47,777 bases of DNA, from positions 1 through 47,777 of the forward strand of contig JAEWFD010000018.1 in the NCBI GenBank assembly GCA_023388995.1, in the 5' to 3' direction. Below the pieces are notes generated by a model. The model was not told the DNA's origin. It searched no databases and saw only the letters and a list, made by a program, of their open reading frames with translations. Both the position numbers and the translations under genes were made by a program. Positions within the stretch are counted from its first letter, which is position 1. The number at the start of each line of letters is the position of its first letter. Origin of the DNA: Bacillota bacterium. Its GTDB lineage: Bacteria > Bacillota_I > Bacilli_A > Erysipelotrichales > Erysipelotrichaceae. Below, piece after piece: positions 8,671 through 17,269 of this stretch.

Positions 8671-11652
8671 TTATTTGCGTAACCATAGGGTTACTGTAGT
8701 TCCTTTTCCCTCAACGCTTTCAATAGATAAATTGGAACTGCGCCAGTGCTTGCTTCGCTTTAAGATGTTTTTGATTCCGACTCCTTTTGATTCCAAGTTG
8801 CGCAGTCGTTGAATTTGCTCTGTTGTCATGCCAACCCCATCATCCTCCACGGCAATGCAAATCATACTATGTTCTTCGTGAATGCGAACCACAACTGTTC
8901 CGCCATGTTCTTTCACAGATATTCCATGGCGGATAGCATTCTCTACCAATGGCTGGATGATAAAAGATGGAATTCTATTTGCCAGGAGCAGTGGCTCCAC
9001 ATCATAGCGAAGTTTAATTTGTTCACCGAATCGTGCTCGTTGGATTGCAAAGTAAGCATTGACCAGATCAATTTCCTGTTGAATTGGGATAGCTGTCATT
9101 TTATTTTCAAATGCAAATGTCATTCGCAGATAATTGCTTAAATTGATCAGTAGATCAGCTGCTCGCTCACCATCGGTATAGCAAAAAGAAACAATAGTAT
9201 TGATCGCATTGTATAAGAAATGCGGCTTGATTTGTGTTTGCAGAAAGGCCATTTCCCCTTTGACCGCCTCAATCATGAAGCGACGCATAGCAATGAGTGT
9301 GCGGATACGAGGCAGCAAAGAACTAGCTTCAAATGGTTTTTCGATCATATCGTTTGCCCCTTGAATCATTGCTCCGTCCATATCAAACTTCATTCCGATA
9401 TGAGATAACAAGATCGGCAGCTCAATCGGGGTATACTGCTCGCGGATACTCTGTACAAACGGCAATGTCGAACGTCCATTTAAGAATGAATCAAGAATCA
9501 TGACATCGATAGAATTTTGCAGAATTGATTCTCGTGCTTCTTCTTCATTCATCACCCAGAATATATGATAACCGCTTGCTTCTAAAATACTTTTGGCAGT
9601 CTCAATATGATGAATGTCATCGTCTACAATGAGGCAGATCATGGACTGCTTTGGAGTATCAACGGGGAATTCATGTTTCTTAAGCTTGGTCATCGGTGTA
9701 GAAAGGAATGTGGTAAAGCCATCTGTTTCATGGGAAAGCTGCATCATTAACGACAAGCAAGTTTCTCCATTCCGATTGGAGTAAGTCAGCTGGATTTTAC
9801 CGCCCATCAACTGCATCAAACGTTGCGCCAGAAACATGGTGATCCCTGCATCATCCTGATCAACTCGGGTATGGAGTTCAAAGAGATGTGCCTGTTCCTC
9901 AAACGGAATTGCTTTCCCGGTATAAGTCATCTGAACAATAAAACGTTCTTTGTATTGTGTACCGTCGAAACGAATATAGCCTGTTTCCATGGTATCCAAA
10001 GCAGCTGCAATGAGTCCGACAAAGATATTCGGCAATCGTGTTTCGTCTGCCAATACGATGATATCCTCCGCGATTTGCAGCTGGAACTGAATGTGATCGA
10101 TCTGATACTTATATGAAATTTGATCGATTGCAAATTGGATTGCCGCATGCAAACTAACAGGATTCAAAGAAAGCCGCAATTCCCCATTCTGAATCATCGT
10201 CAAATCGGTAATATCTTGAATACGACGTGATAGTTGATGAGATGACTCTTGTACATGCAGCCAGCGCTGCTCAAATTCGTGATCCATCTGAACAGGCACG
10301 CCAAAATTGGTTAATGCCTGAATCGTTTTGATTGGTGCATTGAGCAGATACATTGCATTGTACAAAAAATCGTTTTTGATCTGTTCCATTTTTCGCTGTT
10401 CTTGATAGCTTACAATAGTATTGATGGGCATAGAAAGAATCACACAAATAATGAGAATGAAAATGGCGAACTGACCAACCAAAATGGAAGAAACCCAATT
10501 GCATGTATAGAGAGCTTGATTTAAAATGAAGGTACCAAGAGCAAGCATGCCTAGCAAATATAAAATATTCTCCTGAAACAACAAGGTATTGCGGGGCAGA
10601 TCCCATAAGAAGCGGATTAAGAGAAATAGAATGATAAGAAAACATGCGCCAATGAATTGGATCACATACGGAAGCATGGTAAAATAAATGGGAAGCGGCA
10701 TGATATAGATCAGTGCAATAGAAAAATAAGCAGTTATCTTGAATATTGCGGTGATAATGCCAGGCATAAACTTGGGATTAATGCTGTCAATAAAGTAAAT
10801 AATAGCCAAAAAAATCAAAGAAACAGCCAAATATAACAGCTTTTCCACCAAGTAATAAGAAATATCGGGAAAAAATAAATAAATAGGGCGCAGTCCAGAA
10901 TTTAAAGTAGCAGCAACGATTGCAAGAAATAAGAATCCCAGATACAAATTATGACGGTATTTTTGATAGAAAAAATAAAGTGAGAAATAATAGACTGCAC
11001 AAAGAAAAGATAATATTGCACAGAGCATCACGACGGTATTGCCTGTAAACTCTTTAATTTGAATCCGTTCTTGAGTTCCTAATTCAATATGATACATTAA
11101 ACCAGTTGTTGGATTATCGAAGTTAGCGACATGAAGTATTAACTCTGTAGTTCCTGATAAATAAGCATATACGTACTTAGACTCAACTTTTGGCTGATAC
11201 GTATCTTGATATAAACTGACAGTTCCCGAGTGCATAATCGGCTTACCATTTATGTATAAAGAAAAAGCAGATTTAATGTCATTTAAGTGGAAACCGTAAT
11301 ATTGCTCTTCAGCGGGCAATTCAATGATTAACCGATATGTGGCAACGCCTAAAGAGGAGGTGCGTACATTAGAGAGCTGTTCCAGCTTGCTGGAAGTGAG
11401 TTCCCGATAGTAAACAGGTCGTTTTCTAATTGCAGTATCCATTTGCTCTGCAGTGAGCAGCTGATTGGGATAATATTCCCATTGTCCTGCTAAACGTACG
11501 ATTTCATCTTGCTTGAAATTCCAATTTTTAAGATTCAAACTACCCTGAACGGCGTTTGTTTTATCACTTCTTACATGAGGTTCGCTTAGCATCAGATACC
11601 ATGCCATCGTAAGCAAGAATAAAATAATCATAAGGATAAGCGATCGTTTCAT
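8671..11652 (-). CDS. Hybrid 7TM sensor histidine kinase with an inactive-looking first kinase module
   Basis: A 993-aa membrane kinase. An N-terminal membrane anchor is followed by an extracellular beta domain (about 40-190, 7TMR-DISM type) and seven transmembrane helices (about 200-405). Residues about 425-640 resemble HisKA-HATPase, but the H-box reads LYNAMYLLNAPIKT without the expected His and the N-box is degenerate. Next comes a receiver (IVDDD, ILDSF, EKPF; about 665-785). Residues about 795-993 are a LytS-type kinase with an intact H-box QIKPHFLYN, N-box QPLVENAIRHG and G-box DDGVGM. Phosphotransfer to the downstream regulator is the likely output. The ligand is unknown; the 7TMR-DISM class often senses carbohydrates or small metabolites. 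Confidence 0.88.
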   Translation of the reverse strand: MKRSLILMIILFLLTMAWYLMLSEPHVRSDKTNAVQGSLNLKNWNFKQDEIVRLAGQWEYYPNQLLTAEQMDTAIRKRPVYYRELTSSKLEQLSNVRTSSLGVATYRLIIELPAEEQYYGFHLNDIKSAFSLYINGKPIMHSGTVSLYQDTYQPKVESKYVYAYLSGTTELILHVANFDNPTTGLMYHIELGTQERIQIKEFTGNTVVMLCAILSFLCAVYYFSLYFFYQKYRHNLYLGFLFLAIVAATLNSGLRPIYLFFPDISYYLVEKLLYLAVSLIFLAIIYFIDSINPKFMPGIITAIFKITAYFSIALIYIMPLPIYFTMLPYVIQFIGACFLIILFLLIRFLWDLPRNTLLFQENILYLLGMLALGTFILNQALYTCNWVSSILVGQFAIFILIICVILSMPINTIVSYQEQRKMEQIKNDFLYNAMYLLNAPIKTIQALTNFGVPVQMDHEFEQRWLHVQESSHQLSRRIQDITDLTMIQNGELRLSLNPVSLHAAIQFAIDQISYKYQIDHIQFQLQIAEDIIVLADETRLPNIFVGLIAAALDTMETGYIRFDGTQYKERFIVQMTYTGKAIPFEEQAHLFELHTRVDQDDAGITMFLAQRLMQLMGGKIQLTYSNRNGETCLSLMMQLSHETDGFTTFLSTPMTKLKKHEFPVDTPKQSMICLIVDDDIHHIETAKSILEASGYHIFWVMNEEEARESILQNSIDVMILDSFLNGRSTLPFVQSIREQYTPIELPILLSHIGMKFDMDGAMIQGANDMIEKPFEASSLLPRIRTLIAMRRFMIEAVKGEMAFLQTQIKPHFLYNAINTIVSFCYTDGERAADLLINLSNYLRMTFAFENKMTAIPIQQEIDLVNAYFAIQRARFGEQIKLRYDVEPLLLANRIPSFIIQPLVENAIRHGISVKEHGGTVVVRIHEEHSMICIAVEDDGVGMTTEQIQRLRNLESKGVGIKNILKRSKHWRSSNLSIESVEGKGTTVTLWLRK

Positions 11653-11683
11653 AGTTATTCCTTTCTTTGCCTAAGATACCATG

Positions 11684-11712
11684 ATTATATCACGGAATAG
11701 AGCGGATTGAAA
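11684..11712 (-). promoter_or_regulatory. Promoter of the kinase-regulator operon
   Basis: On the minus strand, -35 TTTCAA (11707-11712) and -10 TATAAT (11684-11689) are 17 bp apart, about 30 bp upstream of the kinase ATG. Confidence 0.6.
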
Positions 11713-11771
11713 TGAATTCAAACATACGAGAAATGGAGGAATAAATTAAAAAAGATTTAAAAAAGGGATTC

Positions 11772-11805
11772 TTGTGAGAATGTTGTGAGGTAAACTGAGT
11801 ATACT
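11772..11805 (+). promoter_or_regulatory. Promoter with 11-bp-phased TTGTGAG direct repeats (candidate SARP-type operator)
   Basis: TTGTGAG occurs at 11772-11778 and again at 11783-11789, exactly one helical turn apart. It ends 10 bp before a TATACT -10 at 11800-11805. No consensus -35 lies at the proper distance, as expected of an activator-dependent promoter. SARP proteins are known to bind heptamer direct repeats at 11-bp phase just upstream of the -10. The BTAD-type regulator encoded next door is the obvious candidate ligand; this pairing is inference. Confidence 0.55.
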
Positions 11806-11851
11806 CTAACAGTGAACAAAAATAAGCATTATTATGAGGAGGAAAGTGATC

Positions 11852-12184
11852 ATGAACATGAAGCAAAAAATGATAGAGCAGTTGAACATACTAAGAAATT
11901 TACACATGAAGCCGAATTTTTCAGAAATTGCACGCGCCTGCAATATGGATCGCCGTACTGTGAAGCGTTATTGGGATATGCCTTTGGAGAGCAAACGAAC
12001 AAGAATTCGCAAAAGTAAACTGGACTTGATCCACGATAATATTGCAACCGTATTCTTGCAAGGGAATGTGACAGCCAAAGATGCTTATCAGCTGCTGTCA
12101 GAAGAACATGCTGATCTTGGCAGTTACTCAAACTTTACCAAATATATTAAGAAACATAAGCTTACTGCCAAATCCGCAAAGTAA
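11852..12184 (+). CDS. Small HTH protein resembling the N-terminus of IS21 transposase IstA
   Basis: A 110-aa protein. The start at 11852 is chosen because GAGGAGG (11837-11843) is well spaced for it and would lie inside the gene if the in-frame ATG at 11834 were used. Residues about 20-45 (NFSEIARACNMDRRTVKRYW) are a resolvase-like helix-turn-helix. A following TAKDAYQLLSEEH...SNFTKYIKKHK region matches the second DNA-binding segment of IstA-type transposases. The DDE catalytic domain is absent, with a terminator soon after the stop, so this looks like a stand-alone DNA-binding protein rather than a decayed insertion sequence. It is divergent from the two-component operon and may be its target. 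Confidence 0.7.
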   Translation: MNMKQKMIEQLNILRNLHMKPNFSEIARACNMDRRTVKRYWDMPLESKRTRIRKSKLDLIHDNIATVFLQGNVTAKDAYQLLSEEHADLGSYSNFTKYIKKHKLTAKSAK

Positions 12185-12208
12185 TTGGATTTTGAACCAA
12201 ACAGTCTT

Positions 12209-12235
12209 AAGAATAGTTACGGCTATTCTTTTTTG
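12209..12235 (+). terminator. Terminator after the HTH gene
   Basis: AAGAATAG and CTATTCTT form a stem with a TTACGG loop, followed by a run of T. Confidence 0.85.
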
Positions 12236-12324
12236 TTTGATAAAAGGTATCGCTTATTTTAGTAACAGATGCCTATCCATTTGCATAATATAGTATTGGA
12301 TAAAGACAATACAGGAGGAAGTTC

Positions 12325-13080
12325 ATGAATCTGAATGCAGGAACAATTCAGCCATATGTCATACAACCCAAGGATACCCTATGGAAAATAGCGCAAGATC
12401 ATAATACAACGGTATATGCGATTGCCATTTTGAATCCCAATTTAGATTTGCATCATTTAAGTGTCGGCCAGACGATCTATATATGGCCGGGGTTAGGTCA
12501 TAACATGGCGACGTTAGTGCCGGATGAAAAGGTGCTGCAAGCAAAATCGGAACTGGATTTGAATAATGCATTGCGTCATCTGTGGGAAACACATGTAAAC
12601 TGGGTTAGAATGGTTATTATGAGCATGGTGTATCAATTGCCGGATGTTGGTGTTGCCAGTAATCGGCTGCTGCGAATTCCGGTAGAACTGGAACAAATTT
12701 TTAAGAAATATTATACACCGGGAAATGTAACGAAACTAGGTCAGCTTTTTAGAGAACATACATTGCTGGGTATGCAATATGTAAATAACAAAATGGCCGG
12801 TGATGAAGATGCTTTAAAAGCTGTGATTCGCGAATGGTATGCCAATGCCGATCAAATTGCTGCATTTTTAGCTAGTATCAATCCCCATTGGTCGATGGAA
12901 GAATGGAAAAAGCTGCTGCACCAGTACTTGAAGATGGGAGAAGAACAAGTTGAAGCATTTTTGGCAGGTCATTATGTCAATGAGATTGAAGCATTCGATC
13001 ATATGGTTGCCCATGCATTGAAAATTGCGGATGCGATGACTTGGGGAATCGTAAAGCAATATGAAGATTGGTTCTTTTAA
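12325..13080 (+). CDS. LysM-domain protein with a conserved helical C-terminal domain
   Basis: A 251-aa protein. Residues about 10-55 are a LysM module (YVIQPKDTLWKIAQDHNTT...LNPNL...LSVGQTIYI) for binding peptidoglycan or chitin-type glycans. No signal peptide is visible. Residues about 75-250 are a helical domain (LRHLWETHVNWVRM, WYANADQIAAFLASINPHW, MADAMT-like end) known from many Bacillota proteins of unknown function. It may act on the cell surface after non-classical release, or inside the cell. CAGGAGGAA precedes the ATG; it stands alone between two terminators. Confidence 0.75.
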   Translation: MNLNAGTIQPYVIQPKDTLWKIAQDHNTTVYAIAILNPNLDLHHLSVGQTIYIWPGLGHNMATLVPDEKVLQAKSELDLNNALRHLWETHVNWVRMVIMSMVYQLPDVGVASNRLLRIPVELEQIFKKYYTPGNVTKLGQLFREHTLLGMQYVNNKMAGDEDALKAVIREWYANADQIAAFLASINPHWSMEEWKKLLHQYLKMGEEQVEAFLAGHYVNEIEAFDHMVAHALKIADAMTWGIVKQYEDWFF

Positions 13081-13088
13081 GAAACAAG

Positions 13089-13124
13089 AAACCGTAAGCT
13101 AGTTGCGAAGCTGCGGTTTTTTTT
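13089..13124 (+). terminator. Terminator after the LysM gene
   Basis: AAACCG pairs with CGGTTT, with an inner AGCT/AGCT pairing, and is followed by a run of eight T. Confidence 0.85.
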
Positions 13125-13349
13125 ATGCAAAAAACATAGTAAAAAGCAATGGAATCGCTTACTTTGCAAGAAGTGATTATAGTCTGGAAAAAAATGGCAA
13201 ACAAGATTTTGCTATTCGTATATAATCAAGGAATATTTTTATAAGCAGACCCATATTATCTTCATTCAGATGTCTTTTTGTGGTATAATCTCTATGTGAA
13301 TTAGGTGAAAATTGTCGATTAAACGACTGCACTACGAAAAGGAGAATGT

Positions 13350-15332
13350 ATGAAGAACATTGACACAAGATCAGTAAATTCAATCCGCGTTTTGTCAGCA
13401 GATGCCGTGCAAAAAGCGAATTCAGGACATCCGGGGCTGCCGCTTGGCGCTGCACCGATGGCATATGAATTATGGGCACATCATATGAGACATAATCCGC
13501 AAAATCCGGATTGGGCAAACCGTGATCGTTTTATCTTATCTGCCGGGCATGGATCGGCAATGCTGTATGCTTTGCTGCACTTATTTGGATATGGCAATTT
13601 GCCGCTTAGCGAACTGCAGCAATTCCGCCAGCTTGGCTCCTTGACACCGGGACATCCGGAATACCGCCATACAGTCGGCGTTGAAGCGACAACAGGGCCT
13701 CTGGGCGCAGGAATGGCAATGGGTGTGGGAATGGCAATGGCAGAAGCCCATTTGGCATCCGTATTCAATAAAGAAAGCTATCCGGTAGTAGATCACCATA
13801 CATTCGTACTTGCCGGAGATGGCTGCATGATGGAAGGAATTTCATCGGAAGCAATGTCTCTTGCCGGTACACTGAAATTGAATAAACTAATTGTTTTGTA
13901 TGATTCCAATAATATTTCCATTGAAGGCGATACAGAGATTGCGTTTACGGAGAATGTTGCGAAACGTTTTGAATCCTATGGTTTCCATGTACTGCATGTA
14001 GCGGATGGCACAGACTTGGATGCGATCGGCAAAGCAATCGAAGAAGCAAAAGCATTCCAAGATGCACCAACGATGATCGAGATCAAGACAAAAATCGGAT
14101 TTGGATCTGCAAGAGAAGGAAAAGCAAGTGCTCATGGCGAACCTTTGGGAGCTGAAAATATCACGCTGCTGAAAGAAAAACTAGGCTACGATTCCCAGGA
14201 TGAATTCCATGTTCCTGCTGATGTATATGATAACTTCAAGCAATTGGCAGCGAAGAATGCGGATGAAGAAGCATCTTGGACAGCATTGTTTGAGAAATAC
14301 TGTGCGGCTTATCCGGAACTGGCTGCTTTATGGAAGCAATTCCATGATCCGAAGCATGGCTTGGATGCACTTGGGGATACCTTCTGGAATATTACCGAAA
14401 AGGCAGATGCAACCAGAAATATTTCCGGCGCTATTCTGAACCATATCAAAGATATTTTCCAAAATCTATTTGGCGGTTCTGCCGACTTGGCTCCTTCCAA
14501 CAAGACGAATTTGAAAGATGCCGGTGATTTCAGTGCCAGCACATATGCAGGACGCAATATCCATTTCGGTGTTCGGGAACTGGCAATGGCAGGGATCGGC
14601 AATGGTTTGGCATTGCATGGCGGCTTGCGTCCATATGTATCTACCTTCTTCGTTTTCAGTGATTACACAAAACCGATGTTGAGACTGGCGTCTATCATGG
14701 AATTGCCTGTCTTGTATATTTTTACTCATGACAGTATCGGTGTTGGGGAAGATGGTCCGACGCATGAACCAATTGAGCAATTGGCAATGCTTCGCTCACA
14801 GCCTAACTTCACCGTCTATCGTCCGGCTGATGCGACAGAAACGGCTGCTGCGTATTACTATGCCTTGACTTCGCAGCGGACACCGACGGCGCTTGTTCTG
14901 ACACGCCAAAACTTGCCGCAATTGGCTGGATCTTCGAAAGATGCATTAAAAGGTGCATATGTCATTTCCGAAGCGAAAGACGGCAAACTGGATGCTATTG
15001 TGATTGCAACCGGTTCTGAAGTAGAATTGGCACTGCGTGCGCAGGAAGCATTGGCAGCAGAGCAAGTTCATGTTCGTGTTGTCAGCATGCCTTCCATGGA
15101 TGTGTTTGAAGCACAAAGCAAGGAATACAAAGAGCAAATTTTGCCAAGCAATATCAGAAAACGTGTGGCAGTAGAGGCATTGAGTTCATTTGGCTGGGAT
15201 CGTTATGTGGGTCTTGATGGTACTACGGTTACAATGGATTCATTTGGTGCCAGTGCACCGGCTGCGGTATTATTCGAACATTTCGGCTTTACCGTATCCA
15301 ATGTTGTTGCGGCAGTAAAAGCTATTTTATAA
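13350..15332 (+). CDS. tkt: Transketolase
   Basis: A 660-aa cytosolic thiamine-diphosphate enzyme moving two-carbon ketol units between sugar phosphates in the pentose phosphate pathway; the length matches the family. Visible motifs are SGHPGLPLGAAPM near 27-39, the TPP/Mg motif GDGCMMEG...YDSNNISIEG near 153-195, the Glu of FGVRELAMAGIGNG near 408, and DSIGVGEDGPTHEP near 464. AAGGAG lies before the ATG. A TATAAT at 13284-13289 is the likely -10. It is a single-gene unit closed by a terminator. Confidence 0.97.
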   Translation: MKNIDTRSVNSIRVLSADAVQKANSGHPGLPLGAAPMAYELWAHHMRHNPQNPDWANRDRFILSAGHGSAMLYALLHLFGYGNLPLSELQQFRQLGSLTPGHPEYRHTVGVEATTGPLGAGMAMGVGMAMAEAHLASVFNKESYPVVDHHTFVLAGDGCMMEGISSEAMSLAGTLKLNKLIVLYDSNNISIEGDTEIAFTENVAKRFESYGFHVLHVADGTDLDAIGKAIEEAKAFQDAPTMIEIKTKIGFGSAREGKASAHGEPLGAENITLLKEKLGYDSQDEFHVPADVYDNFKQLAAKNADEEASWTALFEKYCAAYPELAALWKQFHDPKHGLDALGDTFWNITEKADATRNISGAILNHIKDIFQNLFGGSADLAPSNKTNLKDAGDFSASTYAGRNIHFGVRELAMAGIGNGLALHGGLRPYVSTFFVFSDYTKPMLRLASIMELPVLYIFTHDSIGVGEDGPTHEPIEQLAMLRSQPNFTVYRPADATETAAAYYYALTSQRTPTALVLTRQNLPQLAGSSKDALKGAYVISEAKDGKLDAIVIATGSEVELALRAQEALAAEQVHVRVVSMPSMDVFEAQSKEYKEQILPSNIRKRVAVEALSSFGWDRYVGLDGTTVTMDSFGASAPAAVLFEHFGFTVSNVVAAVKAIL

Positions 15333-15335
15333 GAG

Positions 15336-15362
15336 AAGCGGGACGAGCGTCCTGCTTTTTTT
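15336..15362 (+). terminator. Terminator after tkt
   Basis: AGCGGGAC and GTCCTGCT form a stem with one G-T pair and an AGC-containing loop, followed by T7. Confidence 0.9.
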
Positions 15363-15440
15363 GAGGTTTCCCGGTTATCACCGGTTGCGGATATTGGCTG
15401 CTCATTTTGAAAACTACGATATATTTTTTAGAAATTTGAA

Positions 15441-15454
15441 AGAAAACGCTTGCA
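15441..15454 (+). promoter_or_regulatory. Catabolite-responsive element (cre) for CcpA
   Basis: AGAAAACGCTTGCA matches the cre consensus TGWAARCGYTWNCW at 13 of 14 positions. It overlaps the -35 box of the PTS promoter, so CcpA binding should block transcription when a preferred sugar is present. Confidence 0.75.
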
Positions 15455-15478
15455 TTTTGATTTTTATTGGATTATGAT
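15450..15478 (+). promoter_or_regulatory. Promoter of the PTS genes
   Basis: -35 TTGCAT (15450-15455) and -10 TATGAT (15473-15478) have a 17-bp spacer, about 50 bp before the IIB start. Confidence 0.8.
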
Positions 15479-15486
15479 AGCAATGT

Positions 15487-15516
15487 AAGTGGTATATACC
15501 ACTTGGTATACACCAA
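15487..15516 (+). promoter_or_regulatory. Tandem palindromic operators, likely for the GntR/UTRA repressor
   Basis: A perfect 18-bp palindrome AAGTGGTATATACCACTT (15487-15504) is followed at once by a weaker one, TTGGTATACACCAA (15503-15516). Both share TGGTATA/TACCA half-sites, typical of HutC/UTRA-subfamily GntR operators. They lie between the -10 and the ribosome-binding site. The repressor is probably the gntR-family gene at 19244-19915. Confidence 0.75.
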
Positions 15517-15527
15517 AAGGAGAAGCT

Positions 15528-15827
15528 ATGAACATACTTTTGATTTGCAGTGGTGGTATGAGCACCAGTGCACTTGCAAAAAATATGGTCAACGCAGCGA
15601 AAAAGCTTGATATTGACGTTACAGTGTCAGCGGTTGGTCAAATGGATGCGAAAGATCATATTCAACATGCAGATGTGATCTTGCTGAGTCCGCAAGTTCG
15701 TTATCTGGAAGCAAAGATAAAGCAGCTTGTCAACAACCAGATTCCTGTATCCGTCATTCATATGGCCTCTTTCGGTCGCCTGGATGGTGTCAGAATTTTG
15801 GCAGATACATTAACGATTATGCGTTGA
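15528..15827 (+). CDS. PTS lactose/cellobiose-type EIIB component
   Basis: A 99-aa phosphocarrier. The start at 15528 follows AAGGAGAAG; a longer in-frame start at 15489 would lie inside the operator and lacks a ribosome site. The protein opens with MNILLICSGGMSTSALAKNM, where Cys7 is the phosphorylated cysteine of the IIB-Lac/Cel family, and continues with an LLSPQVRYL segment. It passes phosphate from EIIA to sugar bound by the EIIC encoded 30 bp downstream. No EIIA gene is present in this cluster. Confidence 0.93.
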   Translation: MNILLICSGGMSTSALAKNMVNAAKKLDIDVTVSAVGQMDAKDHIQHADVILLSPQVRYLEAKIKQLVNNQIPVSVIHMASFGRLDGVRILADTLTIMR

Positions 15828-15857
15828 TGTTTGCAATTTAAGAAATGGAGGATATCT

Positions 15858-17147
15858 ATGAATTCTTTTTCTAACTGGATGGAACGTACGTTCGTGCCAA
15901 TTGCGGCAAAGATCGGTTCCCAAAGACACTTGGTAGCGATTCGGGATGCATTTATCTCAATCATGCCAATTACAATGGCTGGTTCCATTGCGGTATTATT
16001 AAATGTATTTTTCCGTGATTTGCCTACAACGTGGGGAATGACTGGTTTCGTTACAGCAATGGGACCTATCATCGGCGTAAATGGAAATGTTTGGTGGGGT
16101 TCCATTGCCATCCTTTCCTTGGTATTCGTATTTGCTCTTGGTTATAACCTTGCTAGAGGTTATGATGTCAACCCGCTTGCTGGTGGTTTGGTTGCTTTCG
16201 CATCATTGATGGTTACAATTCCGTCTGCAACTGAAGCAATCGGCGGTTGGGGTTACTTCCAATGGGGCTATACAAACGCCGGCGGATTATTCACTGCCCT
16301 GTTTGTTGGTTTGGTTGCTACGATTATTTTCGCTAAATTGATTCAAGCAAATATCATTATAAAATTGCCGGACAATGTTCCGCCTGCTGTAGGGAAAGCA
16401 TTTGCTGCAATTGTTCCAGGTACTGTAACAATCTATATCTTTGCAATCTTGACATACCTATGTACTACTTATTTGGGAATGCCAATCAATGATTTGATTT
16501 CCAAATATGTGCAAACACCGTTCCTTGCCCTTTCTCAAGGATATCCATTGGTATTGATCGCTACGATCTTCGTATCATTGTTCTGGTTCTTCGGCCTTCA
16601 TGGTACAAACGTTCTTGCTCCGGTATTGGATGGTATCTACCTGCCAGCACTGCAAGCAAATACAACAGCATATGAATTATCAAAATCTACTGCTAACCTT
16701 CCTTATTTGTGGACTCGCGGTTCCTTCGATGCTTACGCATGGATGGGCGGCGCTGGTTGTACCATCGCTTTAATTATCGCCTTGTTCATCATGAGTAAGA
16801 GAGAAGAACAAAGAGCTGTTGCGAAATTGTCCGTAGCAATGGGTGTCTTCAACATCAACGAACCAGTTATGTTTGGTTTGCCGATCGTGTTGAACCCTGT
16901 CTACTTCATTCCATTCCTGATTGTTCCGCCAATCTTGGTAACAATCGGTTATATCGCAACTGCTGTTGGCTTGATTCCTCCGGTATTCTTGACAATCCCT
17001 TGGATCATGCCGCCGGTGATCTATGCTTACTTGGCAACAGGTGGTAATGTGATGGCTGCTATCGTTTCATTATTCAATCTAGTTCTTGCAACCTTGATCT
17101 GGATGGCATTCGTGCAAGTTGCGAACAAAGTAGAAGAAAAGGCTTAA
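15858..17147 (+). CDS. PTS lactose/cellobiose-type EIIC permease
   Basis: A 429-aa membrane permease that takes up a disaccharide-type substrate for phosphorylation. TGGAGG precedes the ATG at 15858; the in-frame ATG at 15831 lacks such a site. Ten or so hydrophobic segments are visible. Family landmarks include the N-terminal LVAIRDAFISIMPITMAGS, the central FGLHGTNVLAPVLD and NINEPVMFGLPIVLNP. The specificity cannot be read from sequence; the downstream MupG-like enzyme suggests a GlcNAc-MurNAc disaccharide or another beta-linked disaccharide. Confidence 0.93.
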   Translation: MNSFSNWMERTFVPIAAKIGSQRHLVAIRDAFISIMPITMAGSIAVLLNVFFRDLPTTWGMTGFVTAMGPIIGVNGNVWWGSIAILSLVFVFALGYNLARGYDVNPLAGGLVAFASLMVTIPSATEAIGGWGYFQWGYTNAGGLFTALFVGLVATIIFAKLIQANIIIKLPDNVPPAVGKAFAAIVPGTVTIYIFAILTYLCTTYLGMPINDLISKYVQTPFLALSQGYPLVLIATIFVSLFWFFGLHGTNVLAPVLDGIYLPALQANTTAYELSKSTANLPYLWTRGSFDAYAWMGGAGCTIALIIALFIMSKREEQRAVAKLSVAMGVFNINEPVMFGLPIVLNPVYFIPFLIVPPILVTIGYIATAVGLIPPVFLTIPWIMPPVIYAYLATGGNVMAAIVSLFNLVLATLIWMAFVQVANKVEEKA

Positions 17148-17155
17148 TACAACTT

Positions 17156-17192
17156 GGAAAGGGAGAATCATTCTCTCTTTCCTTACTTATTT
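17156..17192 (+). terminator. Hairpin after the EIIC gene (terminator or processing stem)
   Basis: GGAAAGGGAGAA pairs along 12 positions with TTCTCTCTTTCC around a TCA loop. It is followed by TTACTTATTTA, a weak T-rich tail. It probably partly terminates or stabilises the PTS transcript before the second promoter. Confidence 0.65.
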
Positions 17193-17214
17193 ATGGTGGA
17201 TGGGATAGTAAGGA

Positions 17215-17243
17215 TTGCATCTGCCCCAAAAGACCGATATACT
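17215..17243 (+). promoter_or_regulatory. Internal promoter for the second half of the sugar cluster
   Basis: -35 TTGCAT (17215-17220), 17-bp spacer, -10 TATACT (17238-17243). It lies 27 bp before the next ATG. Neither a GntR palindrome nor a cre site is visible here, so the enzyme and regulator genes may be expressed independently of the PTS. Confidence 0.7.
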
Positions 17244-17269
17244 AAACAATGTAGAACAAAGGAGATTTT

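Noticed and set aside
11852..12184. A complete IS21 element around the IstA-like HTH gene
   Set aside because: No catalytic DDE region, no istB-like ATPase and no terminal inverted repeats are visible; the gene has its own terminator.
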